Assembly: GCF_900105245.1 (NCBI RefSeq)
Contig: NZ_FNSZ01000001.1
Coordinates: 682,001-746,000, forward strand
Source: Streptomyces sp. 1222.5
GTDB taxonomy: Bacteria > Actinomycetota > Actinomycetes > Streptomycetales > Streptomycetaceae
DNA length: 64,000 bases
Direction of reading: 5' to 3'
Shown: piece by piece, positions 46,266 through 54,305 of the stretch
Numbering within the stretch: position 1 is the first letter of the stretch
Layout: every line of letters begins with the position of its first letter
Position numbers and translations under genes: made by a program
Notes under the pieces: generated by a model
The model's input: the letters and a program-made list of their open reading frames with translations, nothing else
What the model was told of the DNA's origin: nothing
Database searches by the model: none

Positions 46266-47845
46266 GACTGCGTCTCTCTCTCGGCGGCGGGCGCGGGCCC
46301 GACGGCGGGCAGGGTGAGGACGACTCGGGTGCCCGGCTTGTAGTCGGGGTCGATCCCGATCGTGCCGCCGTGGAACTCGACGACCTTCTTGCACATCGCG
46401 AGACCGATGCCCGTGCCCGGATAGGCGTCCTTGGTGTGCAGCCGCTGGAAGAGGACGAACACCTTCTCCTGGAACTCCGGTGCGATGCCGATGCCGTTGT
46501 CCGTGACCGTGAACTCCCAGACGCCGTCGTCGGACACGGCGCCGACGTGGATCCGGGGCGGGCGGTCCGGGCTGCGGAACTTGATCGCGTTGGACAGCAG
46601 GTTCTGCCACAGCATGCCCAGCTGGGTGCTGTCCCCGACGACCGTGGGCAACGGGTCGTGGGTGATCTCGGCCCCGCTCTCCTCCACGGCCACGCTCAGC
46701 ACGTCCAGCGTCCGGTTCAGCACGCCTTCGAGGTCCACCGTCTGGTGGTCGTTGTGCACCCGGCCGACCCGCGAGAAGGCCAGCAGGTCGTTGATCAGGA
46801 GCTGCATGCGGTTGGCGCCGTCGACGGCGAACGCGATGTACTGGTCCGCCTTGTCGTCCAGCTGTCCGCCGTAGCGCCGCTGGAGGAGCTGGGTGAAGCT
46901 GGACACCTTGCGCAGCGGCTCCTGGAGGTCGTGGCTGGCGACGTAGGCGAACTGCTCCAGTTCCGTGTTCGACCGCTTGAGGTCCTCCGCCTGCTCGTCC
47001 AGCAGACGGCGGGCCGCCTCACTGAACTGGAGCTCCTCCACCAGCCGTCGGCGCATCGAGTCCACGTCGGAGGCCAGTTGCCGCAGGTCGGCGGGGCCGG
47101 TGCCGGCGAGGGAGCGGTCGAAACGGCCCCGGGCCACCTCACGGGCGGCCGTGCCCAGCCGGGCGAGCGGGCCGGTGACACCGCGGCGCAGCCCCTCGAA
47201 GACGAGCACGGCGACGAGGGCGATGACCATGGCGATGACGGCGAACATCCAGTTCCGCAGGGTCACCGCCCGCCGCAGGTCGCGCACGGCCTGCTCCCGC
47301 TCGCTCTGCAGGTGGGCCTGCTGCCGGGTCATCGCGCCGCGCAACGCGTCGAACTCCGACTTGCCCTCGGCGGCCCGCCGGGTGGACAGTACGACCGCCT
47401 CCTGGGCGGGGGCGGCAGAGACGGGCTCGGCGATGCGCTTCTGCCAGGTGCCGGCCAGCTCCTCCACGGTGGCCAGGTCGGCGCGGGCCCGGGTGTCACC
47501 CTCGACCAGGGGCCGCAGTCGGCGCAGGGCGGCCTTCTCGTCGGACACGCCCTCCGCGTACGGCTGGAGGAAGTCCGAGCGGCCCGACAGTCCGTAGCCG
47601 CGGATGCCCGTCTCCTGGTTGACGAGAGCCTGTTCCACCCGCATGGCGTCGATCAGCGCGGGCGAGCGCCGGTCGACCAGCTGGGTCGTGATCTGGGACG
47701 TACGCCACATGGCCCAGCCGCCCAGTGATCCGAGGACCGCCAGGACGAGCAGGGTGCCGGCGACCCCGGTCCGCAGCCAGCGCCGGGTGGTCCAGCCGGA
47801 GAACGCGGCCGTGGCGGACGGCTCGGTCTGTATCGCGCTCTGCAT
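46262..47845 (-). CDS. CHASE3-HAMP sensor histidine kinase
   Basis: A 527-residue membrane kinase. Transmembrane segments at about 27-48 and 199-217 enclose a helical CHASE3 extracellular sensor (55-190). HAMP (about 218-270), a coiled segment, HisKA with His305 (YVASHDLQEPLRK) and HATPase_c (NLLSNAIKF, TDNGIGI, PGTGIGLAMCKK) follow. This is the phytochrome-like HDLQEPLR class, often paired with Rcp1-type receivers. Partners are the overlapping response-regulator-PP2C and perhaps the single receiver at 48309. GGGAAG precedes ATG 47845; a leftward GGGTAC element at 47892-47897 lies 47 bases upstream. Confidence 0.92.
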   Translation of the reverse strand: MQSAIQTEPSATAAFSGWTTRRWLRTGVAGTLLVLAVLGSLGGWAMWRTSQITTQLVDRRSPALIDAMRVEQALVNQETGIRGYGLSGRSDFLQPYAEGVSDEKAALRRLRPLVEGDTRARADLATVEELAGTWQKRIAEPVSAAPAQEAVVLSTRRAAEGKSEFDALRGAMTRQQAHLQSEREQAVRDLRRAVTLRNWMFAVIAMVIALVAVLVFEGLRRGVTGPLARLGTAAREVARGRFDRSLAGTGPADLRQLASDVDSMRRRLVEELQFSEAARRLLDEQAEDLKRSNTELEQFAYVASHDLQEPLRKVSSFTQLLQRRYGGQLDDKADQYIAFAVDGANRMQLLINDLLAFSRVGRVHNDHQTVDLEGVLNRTLDVLSVAVEESGAEITHDPLPTVVGDSTQLGMLWQNLLSNAIKFRSPDRPPRIHVGAVSDDGVWEFTVTDNGIGIAPEFQEKVFVLFQRLHTKDAYPGTGIGLAMCKKVVEFHGGTIGIDPDYKPGTRVVLTLPAVGPAPAAERETQS

Positions 47846-47904
47846 TCTTCCCTCGACGAGTCGGCCGCTGTTGTCATGTGGCAAGCACACTGTACCCAGG
47901 GACC

Positions 47905-47920
47905 GACAACGCATGTTGTC
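47905..47920. promoter_or_regulatory. Inverted repeat in the divergent kinase/HTH promoter region
   Basis: GACAAC (47905-47910) and GTTGTC (47915-47920) are perfect inverted arms around GCAT. A further GTTGTC lies at 47870-47875. The repeat sits directly upstream of a leftward SigB-type -10-like GGGTAC (47892-47897 on the minus strand), overlapping where its -35 would be. It is therefore a candidate operator for the kinase gene; the binding protein is unknown. Confidence 0.4.
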
Positions 47921-47951
47921 TCGTCACCGATCGACGCCGTAGGGTGACGCC

Positions 47952-48305
47952 ATGCCCGCTCACCCTTCCCCCTCGCCTTCGCACGGGGAAACGGCCGCGC
48001 TGGTGACCCAGGTGGTGGAGGAGCTCACCCGGCGACTCGCCCGGGACGCCCACCACCCGCCCGCGGGCACGGTAGCCGACGCCCGAAGACGGGCGCTCGT
48101 GCGCCTGCGCGTCCTTCGCGGCGTCAAGCAGGCCGTCCGGCACCTGGAGGACCAGGCAGCCCGCGCCGCGGCCGCGAGCGGAGCCGGATACCCCGAGATC
48201 GGCCGGGCTGTGAACATGAGCCGTCAAGGAGCCCGACGCCGCTGGCCCGGGCTGATCAGCAACCGCACACCTTCCCCCACCTCGCCCGAACCCCGGAGCT
48301 CGTGA
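47952..48305 (+). CDS. Small HTH-like protein of unknown function
   Basis: A 117-residue basic protein. A helical region (VTQVVEELTRRLARDAH, then VRLRVLRGVKQAVRHLEDQ) leads to a C-terminal helix-turn-helix-like stretch (GAGYPEIGRAVNMSRQGARR) that resembles the DNA-recognition helices of sigma-like or Xre-type proteins. The tail is Pro/Ser-rich. It is divergent from the kinase and stands three bases before the single-domain response regulator, with which it is probably cotranscribed. A DNA-binding role is inferred from the one motif only. Confidence 0.65.
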   Translation: MPAHPSPSPSHGETAALVTQVVEELTRRLARDAHHPPAGTVADARRRALVRLRVLRGVKQAVRHLEDQAARAAAASGAGYPEIGRAVNMSRQGARRRWPGLISNRTPSPTSPEPRSS

Positions 48306-48308
48306 CCC

Positions 48309-48740
48309 ATGGCTGCCGCCGCAATCCGCCCCTACGACGTCCTGCTGGTCGAAGACGACGTCGCCGACGCCATGCTCATCCAGGACGCCCTCGCCGAGCG
48401 CGGTACCCGGAACCTCACCCAGGTCTCCGACGGCATCGCCGCCCTGGAGTACCTGCGCGACCCGGACAACGAGCGCCCCGACCTCATCGTGCTCGACCTC
48501 AACATGCCGCGCATGAACGGACGCGAATTCCTCGCCGTGGTCAAGGAGGACGCCGATCTGCGGACCATTCCGGTCGTCGTCCTGACCACGTCCGCCGCGC
48601 CCGACGACGTCACCGGCGCCTACCGCCACCACGCCAACGCCTACGTCACCAAGCCGGTGAACCTGGAGGACTTCGAGGCGGCCGTCCGCAGCATCGACAC
48701 CTTCTACCTCGACATCGCGGTCAAGCCGCCCCGGGAGTAG
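48309..48740 (+). CDS. Single-domain response regulator (Rcp1-like)
   Basis: A 143-residue stand-alone receiver. It has the acidic pair in LLVEDDVADA, phosphoacceptor Asp63 (VLDLNMPRMNG) and Lys115 (YVTKPVN). The longer beta4-alpha4 region and VLTTSAAPDD are usual for Rcp1-type receivers, which partner kinases of the HDLQEPLR class such as the one at 46262-47845. It may act as an intermediate or phosphate sink in that system. GGAG lies upstream of ATG 48309. Confidence 0.9.
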   Translation: MAAAAIRPYDVLLVEDDVADAMLIQDALAERGTRNLTQVSDGIAALEYLRDPDNERPDLIVLDLNMPRMNGREFLAVVKEDADLRTIPVVVLTTSAAPDDVTGAYRHHANAYVTKPVNLEDFEAAVRSIDTFYLDIAVKPPRE

Positions 48741-48792
48741 GACCCCGGGCAGGGGCGGCGCCACGCCGCCACCGCTCCGGGACACACGTGAC

Positions 48793-48823
48793 GAACGGCC
48801 GGATCCGGTGGATCCGGCCGTTC
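48793..48823. terminator. Strong bidirectional terminator
   Basis: GAACGGCCGGATCC (48793-48806) pairs perfectly with GGATCCGGCCGTTC (48810-48823), 14 base pairs with a three-base loop, between the convergent response regulator and sigma factor genes. Confidence 0.75.
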
Positions 48824-48845
48824 TGCGTCCGCTCCGGGCGCGCTC

Positions 48846-49691
48846 TCAGTCCGCGCTGAGCATCCCCTCGCGCAGGCGGGCCAGGAGGCGGGAGATCAGT
48901 CGGGAGACGTGCATCTGGGAGACGCCGAGACGTTCGCCGATCTCGGCCTGCGTGAGTTCCTCGACGAAGCGCCAGTGGATGATCCTGCGGTCGCGTTCGC
49001 CGAGTTCGGCGATCATCGGTGCGAGGGCGTGGAAGTCCTCGACCAGTCCGAGAGCCGCGTCCTCGTCGCCGATGAAGTCGGCCAGTGCCGCCTCACCGTC
49101 CTCGCTGCCGCTGATCGCCGCGTCCAGGGACGCCGACTTGTAGCCGTTGGAGGCGAGCTGGGCCTCGACGACCTCGTCCTCCGGAAGGCTCATCAGCTCG
49201 GACAGTTCCTTGACCGTGGGGGTACGGCCGAGCCGGCTGCGCAGCTCCTCGTTGGCACGGGCCAGCTGGACGCGGGCCTCCTGCAGACGCCGGGGCACGT
49301 GCACGGCCCAGGACGTGTCGCGGAAGAACCGCTTGATCTCGCCCACGATGTACGGCACCGCGAAGGAGGTGAACTCCACCTCACGGGACAGCTCGAACCG
49401 GTCGATCGCCTTGATCAGACCGATCATGCCGACCTGGACGATGTCCTCCATCTCCTCCGCACCCCGGCTGCGGAACCGCGCCGCCGCGAAACGGACGAGG
49501 GACATGTTCATCTCGATCAGCGTGTTGCGCGCGTACTGGAACTCGGGCGTGCCCTCCTCCAGCACCGCGAGCTGGTCGAAGAACACCTTGGACAGCGCCC
49601 GCGCGTCCCGGGGGGCGACCTTGGACGGGTCCGCTATCGCCGGAACGTCCACCTTCTGCTCAGTGCTCTGCACGGTCGTCGTCGCCATCAT
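48846..49691 (-). CDS. RNA polymerase sigma factor, SigB/SigF family
   Basis: A 281-residue group 3 sigma-70 factor. Region 2 has NTLIEMNMSLVRFAAARF and DIVQVGMIGLIKAIDRFE (core binding and -10 contacts), region 3 HVPRRLQEARVQLARANEEL, and region 4 ends with LTQAEIGERLGVSQMHVSRL, the -35 recognition helix. Members of this family in Streptomyces control osmotic, oxidative and developmental stress from GNNT-N14-16-GGGTAY promoters. The gene lies 59 bases after a RsbW-like gene in the same direction, the usual anti-sigma/sigma order. ATG 49691 or 49688 could be the start. Confidence 0.93.
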   Translation of the reverse strand: MMATTTVQSTEQKVDVPAIADPSKVAPRDARALSKVFFDQLAVLEEGTPEFQYARNTLIEMNMSLVRFAAARFRSRGAEEMEDIVQVGMIGLIKAIDRFELSREVEFTSFAVPYIVGEIKRFFRDTSWAVHVPRRLQEARVQLARANEELRSRLGRTPTVKELSELMSLPEDEVVEAQLASNGYKSASLDAAISGSEDGEAALADFIGDEDAALGLVEDFHALAPMIAELGERDRRIIHWRFVEELTQAEIGERLGVSQMHVSRLISRLLARLREGMLSAD

Positions 49692-49750
49692 GCGCCCCAC
49701 CCGGTCGATCGGCCCTGTTGTCGTCGGCTCCGCGGCCGACGCTCCCGCGT

Positions 49751-50875
49751 CTACCCCGGCTCGCCACATGCATGCCCCCCGGGTTCGGAATCCGGGTCCA
49801 GGGCGATCGTCGCGGTGACCCGCTTGCCCGTAGCCGCCCGCTCCGCGCCGAGCGCCACGGCGATGGCCTTGACGATCTCCAGCCCGTGCTGGCCGACCCG
49901 CCCGGGGTCCGCCACCCGCGCGGTGGGCAGCACGGGATCGCCGTCCCACACCTCCACCTCCACCGTGTCCCCCGACACACGGAGCTTCAGCAGCACCGGG
50001 CCGGGCGCGTACTTGCAGGCGTTGGTGACCAGTTCGCTGACGACGAGCTGGACGAGATGCACACTCCGCTCGGACACGGTACGACCCCCGGCAGCGACCT
50101 CGGCCAGGAACCCGACGGCGAGGTGACGCGCCTCGGCTATGCAACCGCCGTCACCGGACAGCACGGCCGCCCTCACCGGTCCGCCCACCACGATCGCCTC
50201 AGCCACCGCCAGCGGCTCGGCCGTCGGGACCGGGTCGGCTGCCGTCATCGACCCGGCCGAGGCCGACGGCCCGGCCGCCGTCGCCGACGCGGTGGTCGGC
50301 ACCGGGTCGACGGCGGCCACCGGCTCGGTCGCCGGCAGGTCGGTCGGTGTCGGAGCCGGTCCCCTCACCACCGGCCCGGCCATGACCGACGGCTCGGCCA
50401 CCGTCATCGACTCACTCCTCGGCGAAGGGGCGACGTCGGTCAAGGGCCCGGCAGCCTCCACCGGCCCGGCCACCACCATCGTCTCGGCCGTCGGAGGCAA
50501 CCCGGTCCGCGGCGCCGAAGGCACGGCCGTCACCTCGGGGTCCGGCATCGGCACCGGGTCGACGGCGGCCACCGGCTCGGCCGGCGGCAGGTCGGTCCGC
50601 GACGAAGGCACGGCCGGCGTCGGCGGCCCTGCCGAGGCGGACGGCGCGGCTGCCGTCGTCGGGTCGGTGGTCGGCAGCACGTCGATGCCGGTCGAGGGCT
50701 CGGTCGGCGGCACCTCACGAGTGATCGCCGGTTCGGTCGGCGTCGGAGACACAGGCGTCGTCGCCGGCTCGGCAGGCGTCACCGGCCCGGCCGCCGCCGT
50801 CGGCTCGGTCGGCGGCTCGTCGTCCGGTATGCCGCCACACCCGCCTTCGCGCTCCAGACCCATCGGCTCTGCCAT
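49751..50875 (-). CDS. RsbW-like anti-sigma kinase with Pro/Thr/Ala-rich N-terminal extension
   Basis: A 374-residue protein, more than twice the usual RsbW length. The C-terminal 130 residues are a GHKL ATPase domain with N-box LVVSELVTNACKYAPG, G1 VWDGDPVLP and G2 GQHGLEIVKA. Before it come about 220 residues of low-complexity sequence rich in Pro, Thr, Ala, Val and Glu, with imperfect repeats such as EPVAAVDPVP. There is no signal peptide or membrane segment, so the extension is probably a flexible cytoplasmic arm. Translation start ATG 50875 follows GAGGTGGG. It should bind and phosphorylate a STAS partner and inhibit the sigma factor encoded next. Confidence 0.85.
   Translation of the reverse strand: MAEPMGLEREGGCGGIPDDEPPTEPTAAAGPVTPAEPATTPVSPTPTEPAITREVPPTEPSTGIDVLPTTDPTTAAAPSASAGPPTPAVPSSRTDLPPAEPVAAVDPVPMPDPEVTAVPSAPRTGLPPTAETMVVAGPVEAAGPLTDVAPSPRSESMTVAEPSVMAGPVVRGPAPTPTDLPATEPVAAVDPVPTTASATAAGPSASAGSMTAADPVPTAEPLAVAEAIVVGGPVRAAVLSGDGGCIAEARHLAVGFLAEVAAGGRTVSERSVHLVQLVVSELVTNACKYAPGPVLLKLRVSGDTVEVEVWDGDPVLPTARVADPGRVGQHGLEIVKAIAVALGAERAATGKRVTATIALDPDSEPGGHACGEPG
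50298..50597 (-). repeat. Two long direct repeats within the anti-sigma extension
   Basis: A 48-base unit at 50298-50345 recurs at 50550-50597 with about two mismatches, encoding TDLPATEPVAAVDPVPT and TDLPPAEPVAAVDPVPM. Shorter related units fill the sequence around and between them, so the region probably varies in length by recombination or slippage. Confidence 0.7.
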
Positions 50876-51146
50876 ACCCACCTCATCCACACGGCTCCGC
50901 ACCCGGGCGGACACGGGGTCCGCGCTTCTGCTGCCTGTGCCGAGGCCATCCGGGTGCATAACCAGTACCACGCGCGCGCCACTCCCCGGCCCGGAAACCG
51001 TCCGCGCCCCGCCGGAACCGTGTCCCCGTAGGGCTGAACACCCCTCCCGCGGCCCCGGGGAGTGACGCGGTGGCCGCCGGGCATCTGATTGTCCGGGCTG
51101 GATCGGAGGCCCGCATCACGTCTTGCACAGATGAAGGAGACCGGGC

Positions 51147-52355
51147 GTGACCCTCGACGGCATAGCGGCAGCCCCCGTTCGCACCGGCGAACCGGACCTC
51201 GCGGCCCGCAAGCAGCGCCTGCGCCGGCGCCTGGAGCGGCTGATCGGCGTGGCCGCCACCGAAGGCAACGAGCTCGTGCCCCTGCGCAACGGCGACAAGA
51301 TCTTCCCGGCGATGCTCGGCGCGATCCGCGCGGCCGAGCACACGATCGACATGATGACGTTCGTGTACTGGCGCGGCCAGATCGCCCGCGACTTCGCGGC
51401 GGCGCTCACCGACCGGGCCCGCGCGGGCGTGCGGGTACGACTGCTGCTGGACGGTTTCGGCGCCCAGCAGATCGAACAGCACCTGCTCGACATGATGGAC
51501 GAGGCGGGTGTGGAGGTGGCCTGGTTCCGCAAGCCCGTCCGGCTCTCGCCGTTCAAGCAGAACCACCGCTGTCACCGCAAGGCCCTCATCGTCGACGAGC
51601 ACACCGCGTTCACCGGTGGCGTCGGCATCGCGGAGGAATGGTGCGGCGATGCCCGCAACCCCGGCGAATGGCGGGACACACACGTCCAGGTGCGCGGCCC
51701 GGCCGTGGACGGTGTCGCGGCCGCGTTCGCCCAGAACTGGGCCGAGTGCCACGACGAACTCTTCGACCACCGCGACCGGTTCGTCGAGCACCAGCAGCCG
51801 GGCTCGTCGGTCGTGCAGGTGGTGCGCGGCTCCGCCAGCATCGGCTGGCAGGACATGCAGACCCTGATCCGGGTGATGCTGACCTCCGCCGAGGAACGAT
51901 TCCGCCTCGCCACCGCCTACTTCGCCCCGGACACCTTCTTCATCGACCTGCTGTGCCGGACCGCCGAGCGCGGCGTCACCGTGGAGATCCTGCTTCCCGG
52001 CCCGCACACCGACCAGCGCGCCTGCCAGCTCGCCGGACAGCATCACTACACCCGTCTGCTCGAAGCGGGCGTACACGTCCGTCAGTACCAGCCGACGATG
52101 ATGCACGCCAAGATCATCACCGTGGACTCGGTCGCCTCCCTCATCGGTTCCACCAACTTCAACCGGCGCTCCATGGACCACGACGAAGAGGTCATGCTCG
52201 CCGTCCTGGACGAGGAGTTCACCGCCACCCTCGACGCCGACTACGACGCGGACCTGAAGAACAGCGTCGACATCGACCTCGGCCGGTGGAGACGGCGCGC
52301 GATGCTCCAGCGCGCCAAGGAGGCGGCCGTCACCCCGGTCCGCCGGTTCCTCTGA
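51147..52355 (+). CDS. Phospholipase D-family cardiolipin synthase-like protein
   Basis: A 402-residue protein with two HKD motifs: H143-x-K145-x4-D150 (CHRKALIVDE) and H320-x-K322-x4-D327 (MHAKIITVDS), followed by GSTNFNRRS. This is the ClsB/YbhO-like layout without N-terminal membrane helices. It would transfer phosphatidyl groups, making cardiolipin from phosphatidylglycerol, or act as a phospholipase. Cardiolipin rises under osmotic stress in many bacteria, which fits its location. GTG 51147 follows AAGGAGA. Confidence 0.9.
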   Translation: MTLDGIAAAPVRTGEPDLAARKQRLRRRLERLIGVAATEGNELVPLRNGDKIFPAMLGAIRAAEHTIDMMTFVYWRGQIARDFAAALTDRARAGVRVRLLLDGFGAQQIEQHLLDMMDEAGVEVAWFRKPVRLSPFKQNHRCHRKALIVDEHTAFTGGVGIAEEWCGDARNPGEWRDTHVQVRGPAVDGVAAAFAQNWAECHDELFDHRDRFVEHQQPGSSVVQVVRGSASIGWQDMQTLIRVMLTSAEERFRLATAYFAPDTFFIDLLCRTAERGVTVEILLPGPHTDQRACQLAGQHHYTRLLEAGVHVRQYQPTMMHAKIITVDSVASLIGSTNFNRRSMDHDEEVMLAVLDEEFTATLDADYDADLKNSVDIDLGRWRRRAMLQRAKEAAVTPVRRFL

Positions 52356-52467
52356 CCCGGTTCGGTGACCGCTCGCCGGGTGTACACGCTTCAATGGGCG
52401 GGTGATGGAGATTGCGTTCCCGCCCGTCGAAGGTTTCGTGACCGCGGGACATCGCCCGGCCGGACGC

Positions 52468-52492
52468 GCTTGCCCCGCGACACTTCGGGTAC
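52468..52492 (+). promoter_or_regulatory. Candidate SigB-type promoter ahead of MarR gene
   Basis: GCTT (52468-52471), 15 bases, then GGGTAC (52487-52492) matches the Streptomyces SigB-type consensus GNNT-N14-16-GGGTAY. It lies 58 bases before GTG 52551. This is a pattern match only. Confidence 0.45.
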
Positions 52493-52550
52493 CGCGATGG
52501 AATAAGAGTGGTAACCGTGTGGACCGGCGATTACTGAAAGCGATGCGTTC

Positions 52551-53051
52551 GTGACTGGCCTCAGTGGCTCCGGAGACGGCCGAGTGAGCGGACCGGACGA
52601 CGACTCCGTGTCCCTCGCCTCGACGATCGCCGAGGCCGTGGACAGACTGGCCAATCTGTGGTCGGTCGCCGCTCAGGGGGCGAGCCTGCGCTTGTCGCCG
52701 CACCAGTTGCGGGCCCTGCGGATCCTGGAAGCGGAGCCGGGGCAGAATCTCACCGCGCTGGCGGTGGGCATGGACATCGGGCTGCCGACGGCCAGCCGGC
52801 TGTGCGACCGGCTGGAGGCGGCCGGTCTGCTGGAGCGGGTACTGCACCCGCAAAAACGCCGTGAGGTGCAGCTCCACCTCACCGGACACGGCCGGCAGGT
52901 CCTGCACGAGGTGGCCTCGCGCAGGTCGCAGGCGCTGGCCGCCGTGCTCGCGGCCATGGAGACGACCGAGCGCGACGCGCTGCGGCGGGGACTCCAGAGC
53001 TTCCTGGCGGCCCAGGACGGGGACTCGCCGGAGGGGGGCGGCCCCGGCTGA
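52551..53051 (+). CDS. MarR-family transcriptional regulator (copy 1)
   Basis: A 166-residue winged-helix protein. The DNA-binding core reads SPHQLRALRILEAEPGQNLT, then GLPTASRLCDRLEAAGLLER and the wing KRREVQLHLTGHG. It has the same core as the MarR gene at 55629 (SRLCDRLxAAG, RREVxLHLxG), so the two are paralogues. The start is uncertain: GTG 52551 lacks a good ribosome binding site and GTG 52584 is possible. It is convergent with a PP2C gene 10 bases away. Ligand and targets unknown. Confidence 0.85.
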   Translation: MTGLSGSGDGRVSGPDDDSVSLASTIAEAVDRLANLWSVAAQGASLRLSPHQLRALRILEAEPGQNLTALAVGMDIGLPTASRLCDRLEAAGLLERVLHPQKRREVQLHLTGHGRQVLHEVASRRSQALAAVLAAMETTERDALRRGLQSFLAAQDGDSPEGGGPG

Positions 53052-53067
53052 CGGGGGCGCGTCAGCC
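53046..53067. terminator. Bidirectional terminator built from the two stop regions
   Basis: GGCTGACG (53046-53053) pairs with CGTCAGCC (53060-53067) around six bases. As at 8675-8704, the rightward TGA and the leftward TGA lie in the arms. Confidence 0.6.
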
Positions 53068-54240
53068 CTGGTGGCCGCGCCAGTCGAGGCAGACCACGGC
53101 GGCGTCCGACACGAGGTCGTCGCTCCCGAAGTGCTGGACCAGGCCGGCGACGACCGCGCGTGCCGCCTCGTGCGGCGGCGCGGGACGGGTGGCACTGAGG
53201 ATCTGCCGCAGGGCGCCCTCGCCGAAGAGGTCGCCGCCCGCGGAGCGGGTGCCGTGCACGCCGGTACTGACCACTATCAGCCGGTCGTCCGGTTCGAGCT
53301 GGAAGTGCTGCTCGACGTATTCGGTCTCCTCGAACATGCCGAGCGGGAGCTGGGCGTCCAGCTCGACGCGTTCGGTGTGGCCCCGCCGCTGGCGGAACAG
53401 TTGCGGTGAACCCGCGTCGACGGCGGTCATCGTGCCCGTGGCCAGGTCGCACCTCAGCAGCAGTGTCGAGGCGTACGCCTTCCCGCCGTACTGGGCGTAG
53501 ACGGCCTGGTCGGCGAGGCAGGCCTGGTCGGCCAGGCCGAGACCGCCCCGCCGGGCGTTGCGCAGCGCGCCGACCGTGAGGCTGGTGAGGAGAGCGGCCT
53601 CGATGCCCTTGCCCATGCCGTCGGTGACGGTGAGCGTGAGGTGGCCGGCGTCGGCCGACCAGTCGAAGTTGTCGCCGCCGATGGAGTAGGCCGGCTCCAG
53701 ATGGGCGCCGATGACGTATTCCTCGCGGGCGGAACCGCGGCCGGGCAGGAGCTGCCACTGCATCTCGGCCGCGAGGGTGAGCCGGCGGGTGCGACGGGCC
53801 TGGAGGTACAGGTCGGTTTCGTGGTCGGCGGTGACGACCTCGTGGCCGAGTGCCGTGGCGAAGCCGCCCAGCTGGAGCACGGTCTCCGGGTCCGCGGCGC
53901 CGTCGGGCAGGCGCACCGAGAGGACGCCCAGGCGGTCTCCGCGCACGGTGATGGGGAGGTGCACCAGGTGGGCGGCCGGGTCGCGGAGGACCTCGATCAC
54001 CGGGCTCTGCCGGACGAAGGCGCTGCCGACCGGGCCCTCCTGCGCGGGTATCGGGTCTCCTGTGCAGGGCAGGTGGGAGACCGGCTGCAGGACGGCCAGT
54101 CCGTAGTCGGCGAGCAGGAGGGTCACCTCATGCGCACCGAGGCGTTCGGCGAGGATGCGGTGCGCCGCGGCGACCAGGGCGTGGGGCGGGGCCGCGCGGA
54201 GCTGGGCCTCCACGGACGGGAGCGGTTCAGAGGCTGTCAC
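53062..54240 (-). CDS. PP2C-type phosphatase paralogue A with altered active site
   Basis: A 392-residue protein: an N-terminal GAF-like domain (about 15-140: HEVTLLLADYGLAVLQPV, VRGDRLGVLSVRLP), a linker helix (LAAEMQWQLLPGR) and a SpoIIE-like PP2C domain. First metal motif is intact (GGD190NFD193) and so is the second (TD207GMGKG), but the third, normally (S/T)DG, reads VVST326GVHG, so the conserved Asp is Thr. Asp379 (VSDAAVV) is kept. It overlaps in order with paralogue B upstream, 65 bases away, and both are divergent from a MarR gene. Likely a modified or pseudo-phosphatase in partner switching. Confidence 0.85.
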   Translation of the reverse strand: MTASEPLPSVEAQLRAAPPHALVAAAHRILAERLGAHEVTLLLADYGLAVLQPVSHLPCTGDPIPAQEGPVGSAFVRQSPVIEVLRDPAAHLVHLPITVRGDRLGVLSVRLPDGAADPETVLQLGGFATALGHEVVTADHETDLYLQARRTRRLTLAAEMQWQLLPGRGSAREEYVIGAHLEPAYSIGGDNFDWSADAGHLTLTVTDGMGKGIEAALLTSLTVGALRNARRGGLGLADQACLADQAVYAQYGGKAYASTLLLRCDLATGTMTAVDAGSPQLFRQRRGHTERVELDAQLPLGMFEETEYVEQHFQLEPDDRLIVVSTGVHGTRSAGGDLFGEGALRQILSATRPAPPHEAARAVVAGLVQHFGSDDLVSDAAVVCLDWRGHQG

Positions 54241-54305
54241 GGCATCGGCCCTCTCGACTCGTAGAGCCACGCTATCGTGCCCGGCGTACCGGCGAACGGG
54301 GAGCG

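Noticed and set aside
50170..50830. Rightward low-complexity frame (about 300 codons, Gly/Ser/Thr-rich) opposite the anti-sigma extension
   Set aside because: The leftward frame continues into a clear GHKL ATPase domain with a good start; the rightward frame has no domain and no ribosome binding site.
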